Assembly (NCBI GenBank): GCA_003646505.1
Contig: QMKT01000133.1
Location: 1 to 5,499 of the forward strand
DNA from: Campylobacterota bacterium
GTDB taxonomy: Bacteria; Campylobacterota; Campylobacteria; Campylobacterales; Sulfurovaceae
Direction of reading: 5' to 3'
Length of the DNA: 5,499 nucleotides
The translations under genes and the position numbers were made by a program. Of this stretch, positions 1 to 5,271 are shown in pieces; the first letter of the stretch is position 1; each line of letters begins with the position of its first letter. The notes beneath the pieces were generated by a model. That model did no database searches. It had not been told where the DNA came from and saw only the letters and a program-made list of their open reading frames with translations.

Positions 1-1068
1 GAAGAGGGAAAAGCTTTTGTTTGTACCTGTACAGCAGAGCAACTCGAAGCAGACCAAATCGAATCAGATACTCAGACAGCAAAAACACAAAAAGTAGCCT
101 ACAGTTACTCTGGACAATGTTTTGATGTGGACAAAGAAGAACATGCGAAGCTAAAAGAGCGCGGGATCCCTTTTGTGATCCGTATCAAAAAACCAACCGA
201 AGCGATAGTCAATAATGACCTTATCAAAGGGGATATTACTACCGCAGCAAATGAAGTAGACTCTTTTGTGATCTTACGTACTGACGGTACACCGACCTAC
301 GACTTTGCCTGTGCCTGTGATGACATGATAAGCGGTGTAGACTTCATCGCTCAAGGAGAAGACAACCTCTCCAACACAGCAAAACAGATACATATCAAAA
401 AACAACTGGGATTTGACCAAGAAACCATCTATGCACACTTGCCGATCCTTGTAAACACTTCAGGGTTGAAGATGTTAAAACAGGATGATACTTCTTTAGT
501 CAAATGGCTGTTTGGAGAAGGGTTTATACCAGATGCTATCATAAACTACTTGTTACTTTTGGGAAATTCTAAAGTACCTGAAGAGATTTTTACACTGCCT
601 GAAGCTATAGAGTGGTTTAACATAGAAAACATCTCAAAATCTGAAACAATATTTGACACAGATAAACTGCGTTTCATTAACGCAGAGCACCTCAAACGTA
701 TGGATGACAGACAACTTTCTACGCTCTTTGGATTCGCAGATGCAGACATCGGAAAACTAGCTAAGATCTATCTTGAGGAAGCCAGCACAATTAAAGAACT
801 TATTGCAAAGATAAAACCTATCTTTGCACCTAAAGACTTTGAAGGTGAATGGGGGGAGCAAATGCGTATCTTGGAGAAACTCATCCAGGATGCACCTATG
901 ATCAACACCTTCGACGAATTTAAATCATACATTATGAAAGAGTCCGGACTTACAGAAGAGAACTTCTCTAAACCGTTTCGAATCCTCCTCACCGGGGCGG
1001 AAGACGGACCTGAACTTTCAGATGTTTACCCACTTATCAAATCATATCTATTGGAGATCGCCTCATGA
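1..1068 (+). CDS. gltX: Glutamyl-tRNA synthetase, GluRS2-type, 5'-truncated by window edge
   Basis: Class I aminoacyl-tRNA synthetase that charges tRNA with glutamate in the cytoplasm. The frame is open from base 1 and encodes 355 residues. The family has about 430-440, so roughly 75-85 N-terminal residues, including the HIGH motif, lie upstream. Visible landmarks are a possible zinc-binding CxC (bases 22-30) with a third Cys at 118-120, the DSFVILRTDGTPTYDFACACDD-like core (bases 262-327), a GED.LSNT loop (355-375), and the KMSKS-equivalent loop at 469-483. The C-terminal half (EAIEWF, NISKS, LTGAEDGPELSD) resembles the shorter epsilonproteobacterial GluRS. In H. pylori that enzyme (GltX2) glutamylates tRNA-Gln for GatCAB amidation; the same specificity here is inference. 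Signature positions are unusual: QGEDN where RGEDH is expected, and KMLKQ where KMSKR is expected. The GTG at 127 is internal. The stop overlaps the next gene by 4 bases (ATGA). Confidence 0.93.
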   Translation, partial: EEGKAFVCTCTAEQLEADQIESDTQTAKTQKVAYSYSGQCFDVDKEEHAKLKERGIPFVIRIKKPTEAIVNNDLIKGDITTAANEVDSFVILRTDGTPTYDFACACDDMISGVDFIAQGEDNLSNTAKQIHIKKQLGFDQETIYAHLPILVNTSGLKMLKQDDTSLVKWLFGEGFIPDAIINYLLLLGNSKVPEEIFTLPEAIEWFNIENISKSETIFDTDKLRFINAEHLKRMDDRQLSTLFGFADADIGKLAKIYLEEASTIKELIAKIKPIFAPKDFEGEWGEQMRILEKLIQDAPMINTFDEFKSYIMKESGLTEENFSKPFRILLTGAEDGPELSDVYPLIKSYLLEIAS

Positions 1069-1343
1069 ATGCACTTATTTACTCTATCGTCCAACTTTTA
1101 CACACTGTAATCAACCTTTATATCTGGATAGTGATCATTGCGGCACTGCTTAGCTTTGTACGTCCTGACCCGCATAATCCTATTGTTCAGATCATCTATA
1201 GACTCACTGAACCGATATACAATTTCATCAGATCAAAGATGCCTTTTGTTGTACTTTCAGGTATAGACCTTTCACCATTAGTGATCATACTCGGACTACA
1301 GTTTATCGATACATTGATGATGCGTGCACTTATGAGTATGTAA
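1065..1343 (+). CDS. YggT-family integral membrane protein
   Basis: Small inner-membrane protein of 92 residues. There is one hydrophobic segment at about residues 7-31, a polar loop, and a second segment at about 63-88. The loop carries the family pattern: RPDPHNP (33-39), LTEPIYNFIR (47-56), then GIDLSPL (66-72) entering the second helix. Single-repeat versions of about 90-100 residues are usual. The biochemical role of the family is not firmly established; links to membrane or envelope function and osmotic stress have been suggested. The ATG overlaps the gltX stop (ATGA, 1065-1068), with GGAG at 1053-1056 as a well-placed ribosome binding site, so translation is probably coupled. The same position between gltX and slt is, from memory, kept in Campylobacter (Cj0844c) and Helicobacter (HP0644). 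This supports one transcription unit but not a shared biochemical function. Confidence 0.88.
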   Translation: MNALIYSIVQLLHTVINLYIWIVIIAALLSFVRPDPHNPIVQIIYRLTEPIYNFIRSKMPFVVLSGIDLSPLVIILGLQFIDTLMMRALMSM

Positions 1344-1886
1344 ATGAAAACGATCCTATTCACTGTACTTTTTGTTCTTCTTCTTACACCATCAACTCTG
1401 TTAGCCAAAACCTTTGACTACTGGGCGGTGCATAATATGCCAAAAAGTGTAGAAAAAGATTATTATATTTGGCGTTTTCTTTCACAGAAGACCACCACAA
1501 AAGCTGAAGCAAGAAAGATTATCTATGAAGCAAGCCGGCTCAATAAAAAGCTGCGTACCGTCTATAGAAAAAAAACCGGCTTAAATGTAGAACTACCAAA
1601 GATAAAAGCAACAGGAGCAGTGGATAATAGTTGGAGGAAAAGAAGTAAAGCCAATAAAAGTTTTAAACATGGTCTTGCACTTCTTAAACAGAAAAAACCT
1701 AAACAAGCCACAAACTATTTTGAGGATGCACGTCAGAATTATAAAAAAAGATATGATATCGACAAATCTCTTTTCTGGCTCTACATGAGTACCAAAGATG
1801 ACAATTACATTAAACTTTTACGTGAAAGCTGTCATGTCAACATCTATACACTTATGGCTGCTGACACAATTAGTGCTATATCCTAA
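1344..1886 (+). CDS. slt: Slt N-terminal part: signal peptide and helical domain
   Basis: This 180-residue frame begins immediately after the yggT stop (TAA then ATG), so initiation is probably coupled; no strong ribosome binding site is visible. Residues 1-21 form a Sec signal peptide: Lys2, a hydrophobic core at about 4-14, and a likely cut after Ala21. The mature part is basic and helical. It contains KKRYDIDKSLFWLYMST and then YIKLLRESCHVNIYTLMAAD, which resemble the superhelical region preceding the catalytic domain in epsilonproteobacterial Slt proteins. The frame ends at TAA 1884-1886 right after the frameshift point. On its own the product would be exported but would lack every catalytic residue, so it should have no transglycosylase activity. 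Confidence 0.8.
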   Translation: MKTILFTVLFVLLLTPSTLLAKTFDYWAVHNMPKSVEKDYYIWRFLSQKTTTKAEARKIIYEASRLNKKLRTVYRKKTGLNVELPKIKATGAVDNSWRKRSKANKSFKHGLALLKQKKPKQATNYFEDARQNYKKRYDIDKSLFWLYMSTKDDNYIKLLRESCHVNIYTLMAADTISAIS

Positions 1887-2613
1887 AACGATCACAGAGT
1901 CTATCTGGAGGAGTCGTACATCAGGATTTAATATCAAAGATCCTATACACTGGGCAAAAGTCAAACATAAAATGAAAGCCGGTGTAGACCTCGAAGATCT
2001 GGCAGATGACCATAAATCTCAAGAAGCTATCGGAATCTATACGTATATCAAGGCAAAAGCATGTAACTACAAAGACTCATACTTTCCCATGCCTTACCGT
2101 GATGCAATGAAAAAGATGACACCGGAACGTCAAGCCCTTATCTATGCTATAGCAAGACAAGAGAGCCGTTTTGTACCAGCTTCAGTCTCGCGTTCTTTTG
2201 CGCTGGGTATGATGCAGTTCATGCCGTTTCTTGTCAAGCATGTTGCTAAAGAAAAAGGACATACGATAGACCTGGATGATATGTTTGACCCCTATAGAGC
2301 TATAGAATATGCAGACTTTCATTTGGATTATCTGACGAAATATCTTTACCATCCGCTCTTTATAGCCTATGCTTACAATGCAGGTATAGGATTTACAAGA
2401 AGACACATTAAAAACAAACACCACTTTAGAATGGGTCCTTACGAACCGTATATGAGTATGGAGACCATGAAAAACCATGAAGCAAAAGAGTATGGAAAAA
2501 AAGTCCTGGCAAATTACGTTATCTATCTTAATAAACTTGGTGTGATTACACGTATTTTCCCGCTTTTAAAAGTTCTTGCAACACCTTCTGCAACAGACAA
2601 GTTTAGAAAATAA
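1798..2613 (+). CDS. slt: Slt C-terminal part: lytic transglycosylase catalytic domain
   Basis: The open frame runs from an ATG at 1798, but sense homologous to the family probably starts only near 1879; before that the DNA is read in the other frame. The SLT-type (GH23) motifs are all present. ARQESRF holds the catalytic Glu (codon 2161-2163), GMMQFMP follows at about 2206-2226, and YAYNAG lies at 2368-2385. The C-terminal EYGKKVLANYVIYLNKLG is typical of the family. No convincing ribosome binding site precedes the ATGs at 1798, 1834 or 1972, and none of these starts would provide a signal peptide. Independent translation would therefore leave the enzyme in the cytoplasm, away from its substrate. 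Function requires joining to the upstream frame. The domain identification is firm; whether the protein is made is not. Confidence 0.85.
   Translation: MTITLNFYVKAVMSTSIHLWLLTQLVLYPKTITESIWRSRTSGFNIKDPIHWAKVKHKMKAGVDLEDLADDHKSQEAIGIYTYIKAKACNYKDSYFPMPYRDAMKKMTPERQALIYAIARQESRFVPASVSRSFALGMMQFMPFLVKHVAKEKGHTIDLDDMFDPYRAIEYADFHLDYLTKYLYHPLFIAYAYNAGIGFTRRHIKNKHHFRMGPYEPYMSMETMKNHEAKEYGKKVLANYVIYLNKLGVITRIFPLLKVLATPSATDKFRK
1875..1887 (+). other. Frameshift junction in slt
   Basis: The junction reads GCT ATA TCC TAA in the first frame, and TAT CCT AAA in the downstream frame from 1879. A TATA dinucleotide run (1877-1880) sits here. One additional AT unit would restore GCT ATA TAT CCT. A natural loss of one unit or an assembly/sequencing error both fit. 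Confidence 0.65.
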
Positions 2614-2627
2614 TCTTCATATTAAGT

Positions 2628-2653
2628 AAGAGAGGAATAACCTTACCACTCTT
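2628..2653. terminator. Possible weak bidirectional terminator hairpin
   Basis: Between the convergent slt and lipoprotein genes, AAGAGAGG (2628-2635) pairs with CCACTCTT (2646-2653), with one A-A mismatch and a 10-base loop. It is followed on the plus strand by TTTT at 2652-2655 and by seven T at 2663-2669. The stem is AT-rich and the T tract is interrupted, so activity is uncertain. Its position between two converging stops is the main support. Confidence 0.35.
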
Positions 2654-3373
2654 TTAAAAACCTTTTTTTGTATAAATATACTTCGCCACTTTGGCAAAAG
2701 AGAACGTCCCTTTCCCATACTTTTCACTTTCAAAAACAAGTGAGAATCGTTTACTGTTTGTATGTTCAAACGTAACCAAATAGTAAGAGCCCCACTCAGT
2801 CACATAAGCGATATTTTTGAGCCTTTTATCATTTTTACTTAATGCTTTAATTTGAATAGCATTTTTACCTTGAAGCATTAAACCATATTTTTTTACTTTA
2901 TTCTTATTTTTCTTCTTTGTTGTTTTATTTTTGTGTTTTTTATTAGTTATTTTTGAATTATTATTCTTACTTGTATCTACAAGACTCATCATATCATCAT
3001 ACAATGAGTTAGGCACAATTTCACTTTCCCTTTCTTGTTCATCTCTCATTTTCTTAATATTAACTGTATCACGAATACCAAAGATCTCAATGATATCTTT
3101 CATGTCAATCTCTGTTTCTTCTTCTAAATGTACACCAATTATAAATTCTTCATCTCTTTGATCAAATTTTTTAAAATTTGGTGTATAAAGATAGGTAGCT
3201 GTTAATACTGCTTTAGTAACATTATTTTCAAAAAGTTGTATCTTTTCTGTTTTTTGTAACTGCTTATGGTAATCAACCTTCTTTTGATAAGATTGTATGA
3301 GCGCAGCTTCTTTTGATGTTGTACAGCCGACAAGAAAACCTATGGCAATAAGTAGTATCCCTAGTTTAAGCAC
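2654..3373 (-). CDS. Putative lipoprotein of unknown function with Lys/Asn-rich linker
   Basis: This 239-residue protein starts with GTG (3371-3373), preceded by AAGGAG (minus strand, 3384-3379) at a 5-base spacing, which fixes the start. Residues 1-17 form a lipoprotein signal: Lys3, a hydrophobic core, and lipobox LVGC with Cys17 as the acylation site. CTTSKE follows and has no Asp at +2, so outer-membrane sorting is likely if E. coli rules apply. A first globular part (about 20-125) ends with an acidic, charged segment. Residues 135-162 are almost entirely Lys, Asn, Thr and Ser and look unstructured. A second part (163-239) has a beta-rich look, with YVTEWGSYYLVTFEH and RFSLVFES. I do not recognise a named family. 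An opposite-strand lipoprotein at the same place between slt and mobB is recalled from C. jejuni (Cj0842), so it is probably a conserved epsilonproteobacterial protein. Confidence 0.82.
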   Translation of the reverse strand: MLKLGILLIAIGFLVGCTTSKEAALIQSYQKKVDYHKQLQKTEKIQLFENNVTKAVLTATYLYTPNFKKFDQRDEEFIIGVHLEEETEIDMKDIIEIFGIRDTVNIKKMRDEQERESEIVPNSLYDDMMSLVDTSKNNNSKITNKKHKNKTTKKKNKNKVKKYGLMLQGKNAIQIKALSKNDKRLKNIAYVTEWGSYYLVTFEHTNSKRFSLVFESEKYGKGTFSFAKVAKYIYTKKGF

Positions 3374-3426
3374 TTGCTCTCCTTATATTTGTATTAAGTT
3401 TAACATAGATTCAATAAAGATTGATG

Positions 3427-3432
3427 TATAAT
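3427..3432 (+). promoter_or_regulatory. -10 box of the mobB-fbp operon promoter
   Basis: A perfect TATAAT lies 30 bases upstream of the mobB GTG. Transcription would start at about 3439, leaving a leader of about 24 bases that carries the AGAAGGA ribosome binding site at 3447-3453. No good -35 hexamer is seen at the expected distance, as is common in epsilonproteobacterial promoters. Confidence 0.6.
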
Positions 3433-3439
3433 TCTCCCA

Positions 3440-3445
3440 ATTATA
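3440..3445 (-). promoter_or_regulatory. Candidate -10 box of the lipoprotein gene promoter
   Basis: TATAAT reads on the minus strand within the right arm of the inverted repeat. It would place the start of transcription near 3433 and give a leader of about 60 bases before the GTG at 3373. No -35 element is visible; it would fall at the start of mobB. An alternative, weaker promoter closer to the gene (TTGAAT at 3413-3408, TACAAA-like -10) cannot be excluded. Confidence 0.4.
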
Positions 3446-3462
3446 CAGAAGGAAATCATACT

Positions 3463-3960
3463 GTGAGTAAAAGAGTTGCCATAGCATTTACCGGACCATC
3501 AGGCAGTGGGAAAACGACCCTCGTTGAAAAAGTTTCTACACATTTGATCGAGGAGTACAAAGTTGCTATCATCAAAAATGATCCTAAAGACAAAGCACAG
3601 TTTGATGTAGAAGGAAAAGACAGTTACAAGTTCTCACAAACAGGTGCAGAAGTGGTAGTGACATCACCGACAAGAACAACTTATTTTTCTAAACGAGAAA
3701 AAACTCTTGATGATATTGTATCTATGATCAATGATTTTGATATCTTACTTGTTGAAGGGCTTAAAACACTCCCTTTACCACGTATTGCTATCTTTAGAAA
3801 TGAGATTGATGAGAGTTATTTTGACTGTTCTGAAGCCATGGCCATTGATGAGACTATAAATAAAAATGACTATGCAATTCCTGCTCACATTGATATATTA
3901 GATCTAAACGACATTCCTCAGATCATAGCATGGATACACAGCCATGCAAAACAGATATAG
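3463..3960 (+). CDS. mobB: Molybdopterin-guanine dinucleotide biosynthesis adaptor MobB
   Basis: GTP-binding P-loop protein of 165 residues from the GTG at 3463. MobB is thought to assist MobA or the cofactor-insertion step in making the guanine dinucleotide form of the molybdenum cofactor for molybdo- or tungstoenzymes. Walker A is GPSGSGKT at residues 11-18, directly after the first strand, as usual. GKDSYKFSQTGAEVVV and the hydrophobic strand ending in LLVEGLK, followed by LPRIAIFR, fit the MobB family. I chose GTG 3463 because AGAAGGA (3447-3453) lies 9 bases upstream. The longer frame from TTG 3421 would overlap the TATAAT box and add 14 residues with no family character. It is the first gene of an operon with fbp (12-base gap). 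The mobB-fbp adjacency, also recalled in C. jejuni (Cj0841c-Cj0840c), looks positional rather than functional. Confidence 0.9.
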   Translation: MSKRVAIAFTGPSGSGKTTLVEKVSTHLIEEYKVAIIKNDPKDKAQFDVEGKDSYKFSQTGAEVVVTSPTRTTYFSKREKTLDDIVSMINDFDILLVEGLKTLPLPRIAIFRNEIDESYFDCSEAMAIDETINKNDYAIPAHIDILDLNDIPQIIAWIHSHAKQI

Positions 3961-3972
3961 AAAAGGTTAACT

Positions 3973-4824
3973 ATGCAAACTATCTTTGATACCATTAAAA
4001 AAGTAGCTATTAAAATTGATCATGCGATCAAAACAGAAGATCTGGGTTATGCTGACAGTGAGAATTCATCCGGCGAGGACCAGCTTAAACTTGATGTGAA
4101 GAGTGATTATATTATTGAGGAGGCTTTTAAAGATATCTCCATAGTAAAGTCTCTTGTCAGTGAGGAGAAAGAAGGTGTTCTTGAGCTACATGATACCGGA
4201 AAATATACGATCTGCTATGATCCTCTTGACGGTTCAAGCCTTGCAGATGTAAACCTGTCTGTTGGTTCTATTTTTGGTATCTATGAAGGTGAGCTAAAAG
4301 CAGAGAACCTCGTTGCATCTGCTTATGTAGTGTATGGTCCGCGTATCGAGCTGGTACTTGCGACAAAAAAGACAAAACCACAACACTACAGAGCCCAGAA
4401 CGGACTCTTTAACTTCATTTCAGAGATCACACTAAATGAAAAAGGGAAACTCAATGCACCCGGTGGTACACAGCAAAATTGGTGTGACTATCATAAAACA
4501 TTTGTAGATGATCTTTTTGCAGAAGGCTACAGGCTGAGATACTCTGGAGGTATGGTACCGGACTTACACCAGATACTCCTCAAAGGTGGAGGCATCTTCT
4601 CTTATCCAGGAACTTCTGATGTACCTAATGGAAAACTCAGACAACTTTTTGAAGTGATCCCTTTTGCCTTTATCTATGAACAAGCCGGAGGACAAGCCGT
4701 TAACGACAAAGGGTTAAGATTGATGGAGATTATTCCCAACCATCCACACGATACAAGTCCCTGTTTCTTTGGTTCCAACTATGAGATAGACAGTATGAAA
4801 CAAGCCTATGGAATCAAACGCTAA
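3973..4824 (+). CDS. fbp: Class I fructose-1,6-bisphosphatase
   Basis: Cytoplasmic Mg2+-dependent enzyme that hydrolyses fructose 1,6-bisphosphate to fructose 6-phosphate, the one-way step of gluconeogenesis. It is also needed to build hexoses in autotrophs using the reverse TCA cycle. The protein has 283 residues, somewhat shorter than the roughly 330 of E. coli Fbp, as in other epsilonproteobacteria. Metal-site motifs are VSEEKE (62-67), DPLDGSS (83-89) and the Glu of YEQAGG (Glu236). Substrate-side motifs are RYSGGMVPD (189-197) and [14 protein letters not shown] (220-233). All expected acidic metal ligands are present, so the enzyme should be active. The ATG at 3973 has AAAAGG (3961-3966) 6 bases upstream. 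The stop TAATG shares one base with the next start. The N-terminal AMP-site region of enterobacterial enzymes looks reduced, so regulation may differ (inference). Confidence 0.95.
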   Translation: MQTIFDTIKKVAIKIDHAIKTEDLGYADSENSSGEDQLKLDVKSDYIIEEAFKDISIVKSLVSEEKEGVLELHDTGKYTICYDPLDGSSLADVNLSVGSIFGIYEGELKAENLVASAYVVYGPRIELVLATKKTKPQHYRAQNGLFNFISEITLNEKGKLNAPGGTQQNWCDYHKTFVDDLFAEGYRLRYSGGMVPDLHQILLKGGGIFSYPGTSDVPNGKLRQLFEVIPFAFIYEQAGGQAVNDKGLRLMEIIPNHPHDTSPCFFGSNYEIDSMKQAYGIKR

Positions 4825-5021
4825 TGTCTGAACAAGTACTTGATGAATGGAAAATTGCACTGACGCATAAAAAAGCTGAACTCGAGTCTTGCCAGTTTGA
4901 ACATCAAGTCAAAAGCTGTATGAAATGTGAGAAGCTCCTTGACTGCACCATAAGAGATACCTACATTAAAGCTGTCTATGACAGTATGAGTAAGGGTGCC
5001 GGCGGCGGATTTGAGTTTTAG
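4824..5021 (+). CDS. Small four-cysteine protein, conserved next to fbp
   Basis: This is a 65-residue protein whose ATG overlaps the fbp stop by one base (TAATG), so it is translationally coupled to fbp. An N-terminal helix (about 1-22) is followed by Cys23, Cys32, Cys35 and Cys41. The C32-x2-C35-x5-C41 spacing, with Cys23 upstream, could bind a metal such as zinc or a small Fe-S centre, but it is not a textbook zinc ribbon. The helix TIRDTYIKAVYDSMSKG leads to the glycine-rich tail GAGGGFEF. There is no signal peptide or membrane segment, so the protein is cytoplasmic. I recall a small gene at the same place in C. jejuni (Cj0839c, between fbp and metG), which suggests conservation, but I know of no assigned function. 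The gene is real on position, coupling and composition; the metal-binding idea is inference. Confidence 0.8.
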   Translation: MSEQVLDEWKIALTHKKAELESCQFEHQVKSCMKCEKLLDCTIRDTYIKAVYDSMSKGAGGGFEF

Positions 5022-5266
5022 ACTTTATTTATCAACTTTAATTTTTGCGTTCTGTTCATCTTCTTTTTTATTTCGTACTCACGTTTAGAAGCCAAAGACC
5101 TGTCTAGAAACTCTTCACTGTAAACTAAGTGTACCGGTCGTCTTGCACGTGTATATTTAGCACCTTTTTCTGAGTTATTATGTTCCTCGATTCTACGTTT
5201 CAGATTTATTGCTATACCCGTATAAAGTGTATCATCTACACATTGAGCTATGTACACATAATACAT
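5018..5266 (-). CDS. GIY-YIG nuclease domain protein, YhbQ/UPF0213-like
   Basis: Single-domain GIY-YIG protein of 82 residues, a normal length for the family. YVYI (3-6) and YTG (15-17) form the two signature strands. NLKRRIEEHN (21-30) supplies the conserved Arg (24/25) and His29. GAKYTRARRPVHLVYSE (35-51) is characteristic of the YhbQ/UPF0213 group. Glu63 in KREYEIKK is the expected metal-binding catalytic residue. The full set of active-site residues suggests a competent nuclease. Related proteins are linked to DNA repair or DNA-structure cleavage, but the cellular role is not settled. There is no DNA-binding domain or mobile-element context, so I do not call it a homing endonuclease. The ATG (5266-5264) follows the upstream ORF stop by 5 bases without a strong ribosome binding site. 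Its stop overlaps that of the convergent small Cys gene by 3 bases. Confidence 0.9.
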   Translation of the reverse strand: MYYVYIAQCVDDTLYTGIAINLKRRIEEHNNSEKGAKYTRARRPVHLVYSEEFLDRSLASKREYEIKKKMNRTQKLKLINKV

Positions 5267-5271
5267 TTTAT

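Larger units (their letters stand above)
1344..2613 (+). pseudogene. slt: Soluble lytic murein transglycosylase gene, interrupted by a frameshift
   Basis: Taken together, the two overlapping frames encode one periplasmic lytic transglycosylase of about 423 residues, close to the size of the epsilonproteobacterial Slt proteins. These enzymes cleave the MurNAc-GlcNAc bond of peptidoglycan to give 1,6-anhydro products. The first frame supplies the signal peptide and helical N-terminal part and stops at 1884-1886. The second frame supplies the catalytic domain to 2613. The two are offset by +1 (equivalent to -2), with the switch best placed at about 1878-1884. Adding back one AT unit in the run at 1878-1881 would give in-frame Ala-Ile-Tyr-Pro and join the halves exactly. 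The remainder of both frames is intact, with no other stops and all catalytic motifs present. This suggests a recent mutation, phase variation or a sequence error rather than old decay. Confidence 0.8.
3425..3447. promoter_or_regulatory. Perfect 9-bp inverted repeat overlapping the divergent promoters; candidate operator
   Basis: TGTATAATT (3425-3433) and AATTATACA (3439-3447) are exact inverse complements around the 5-base spacer CTCCC. The left arm contains the mobB -10 box. The right arm contains a TATAAT on the opposite strand that faces the lipoprotein gene. A 23-bp dyad of this form fits a dimeric repressor site or a symmetric bidirectional promoter. It is not a usual terminator: there is no GC-rich stem or U tract, and the plus transcript would contain only the right arm. 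Confidence 0.6.

Noticed and set aside
127..129. GTG as the start of gltX
   Set aside because: The frame is open upstream to base 1, and the upstream residues (CTC, then a third Cys) match GluRS sequence, so the gene is truncated by the window, not short.
546..992. Minus-strand open frames inside gltX (546-749 and 768-992)
   Set aside because: They lie antisense to a well-supported conserved gene and have no ribosome binding site or recognisable product.
1881..1887. Programmed +1 frameshift at TCC-TAA-A in slt, like antizyme (UCC-UGA) or prfB
   Set aside because: A +1 shift over this stop would indeed enter the downstream frame. However, there is no Shine-Dalgarno-like stimulator just upstream as in prfB, no obvious structure, and no known precedent in Slt. 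Loss of one TA unit explains the same data more simply.
2182..2478. Minus-strand open frame of 98 residues inside slt
   Set aside because: It is antisense to the conserved catalytic domain, and its composition (many His, Ser, Val) is typical of a shadow frame.
2931..3161. Plus-strand hydrophobic open frame inside the lipoprotein gene
   Set aside because: The Leu/Ser/Ile-rich product is what the reverse strand of a Lys/Glu/Asp-rich gene gives. It has no start signal, and the minus-strand gene has a lipobox and ribosome binding site.
3421..3462. Longer mobB starting at TTG 3421 or ATG 3424
   Set aside because: This stretch contains the TATAAT promoter box and the inverted repeat, and the GTG at 3463 has a clear ribosome binding site. 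The added residues do not resemble MobB.
5018..5266. GIY-YIG gene as a homing endonuclease or mobile-intron remnant
   Set aside because: It is a complete stand-alone YhbQ/UPF0213-type domain with no DNA-recognition extension, and no intron, intein or terminal repeats surround it.
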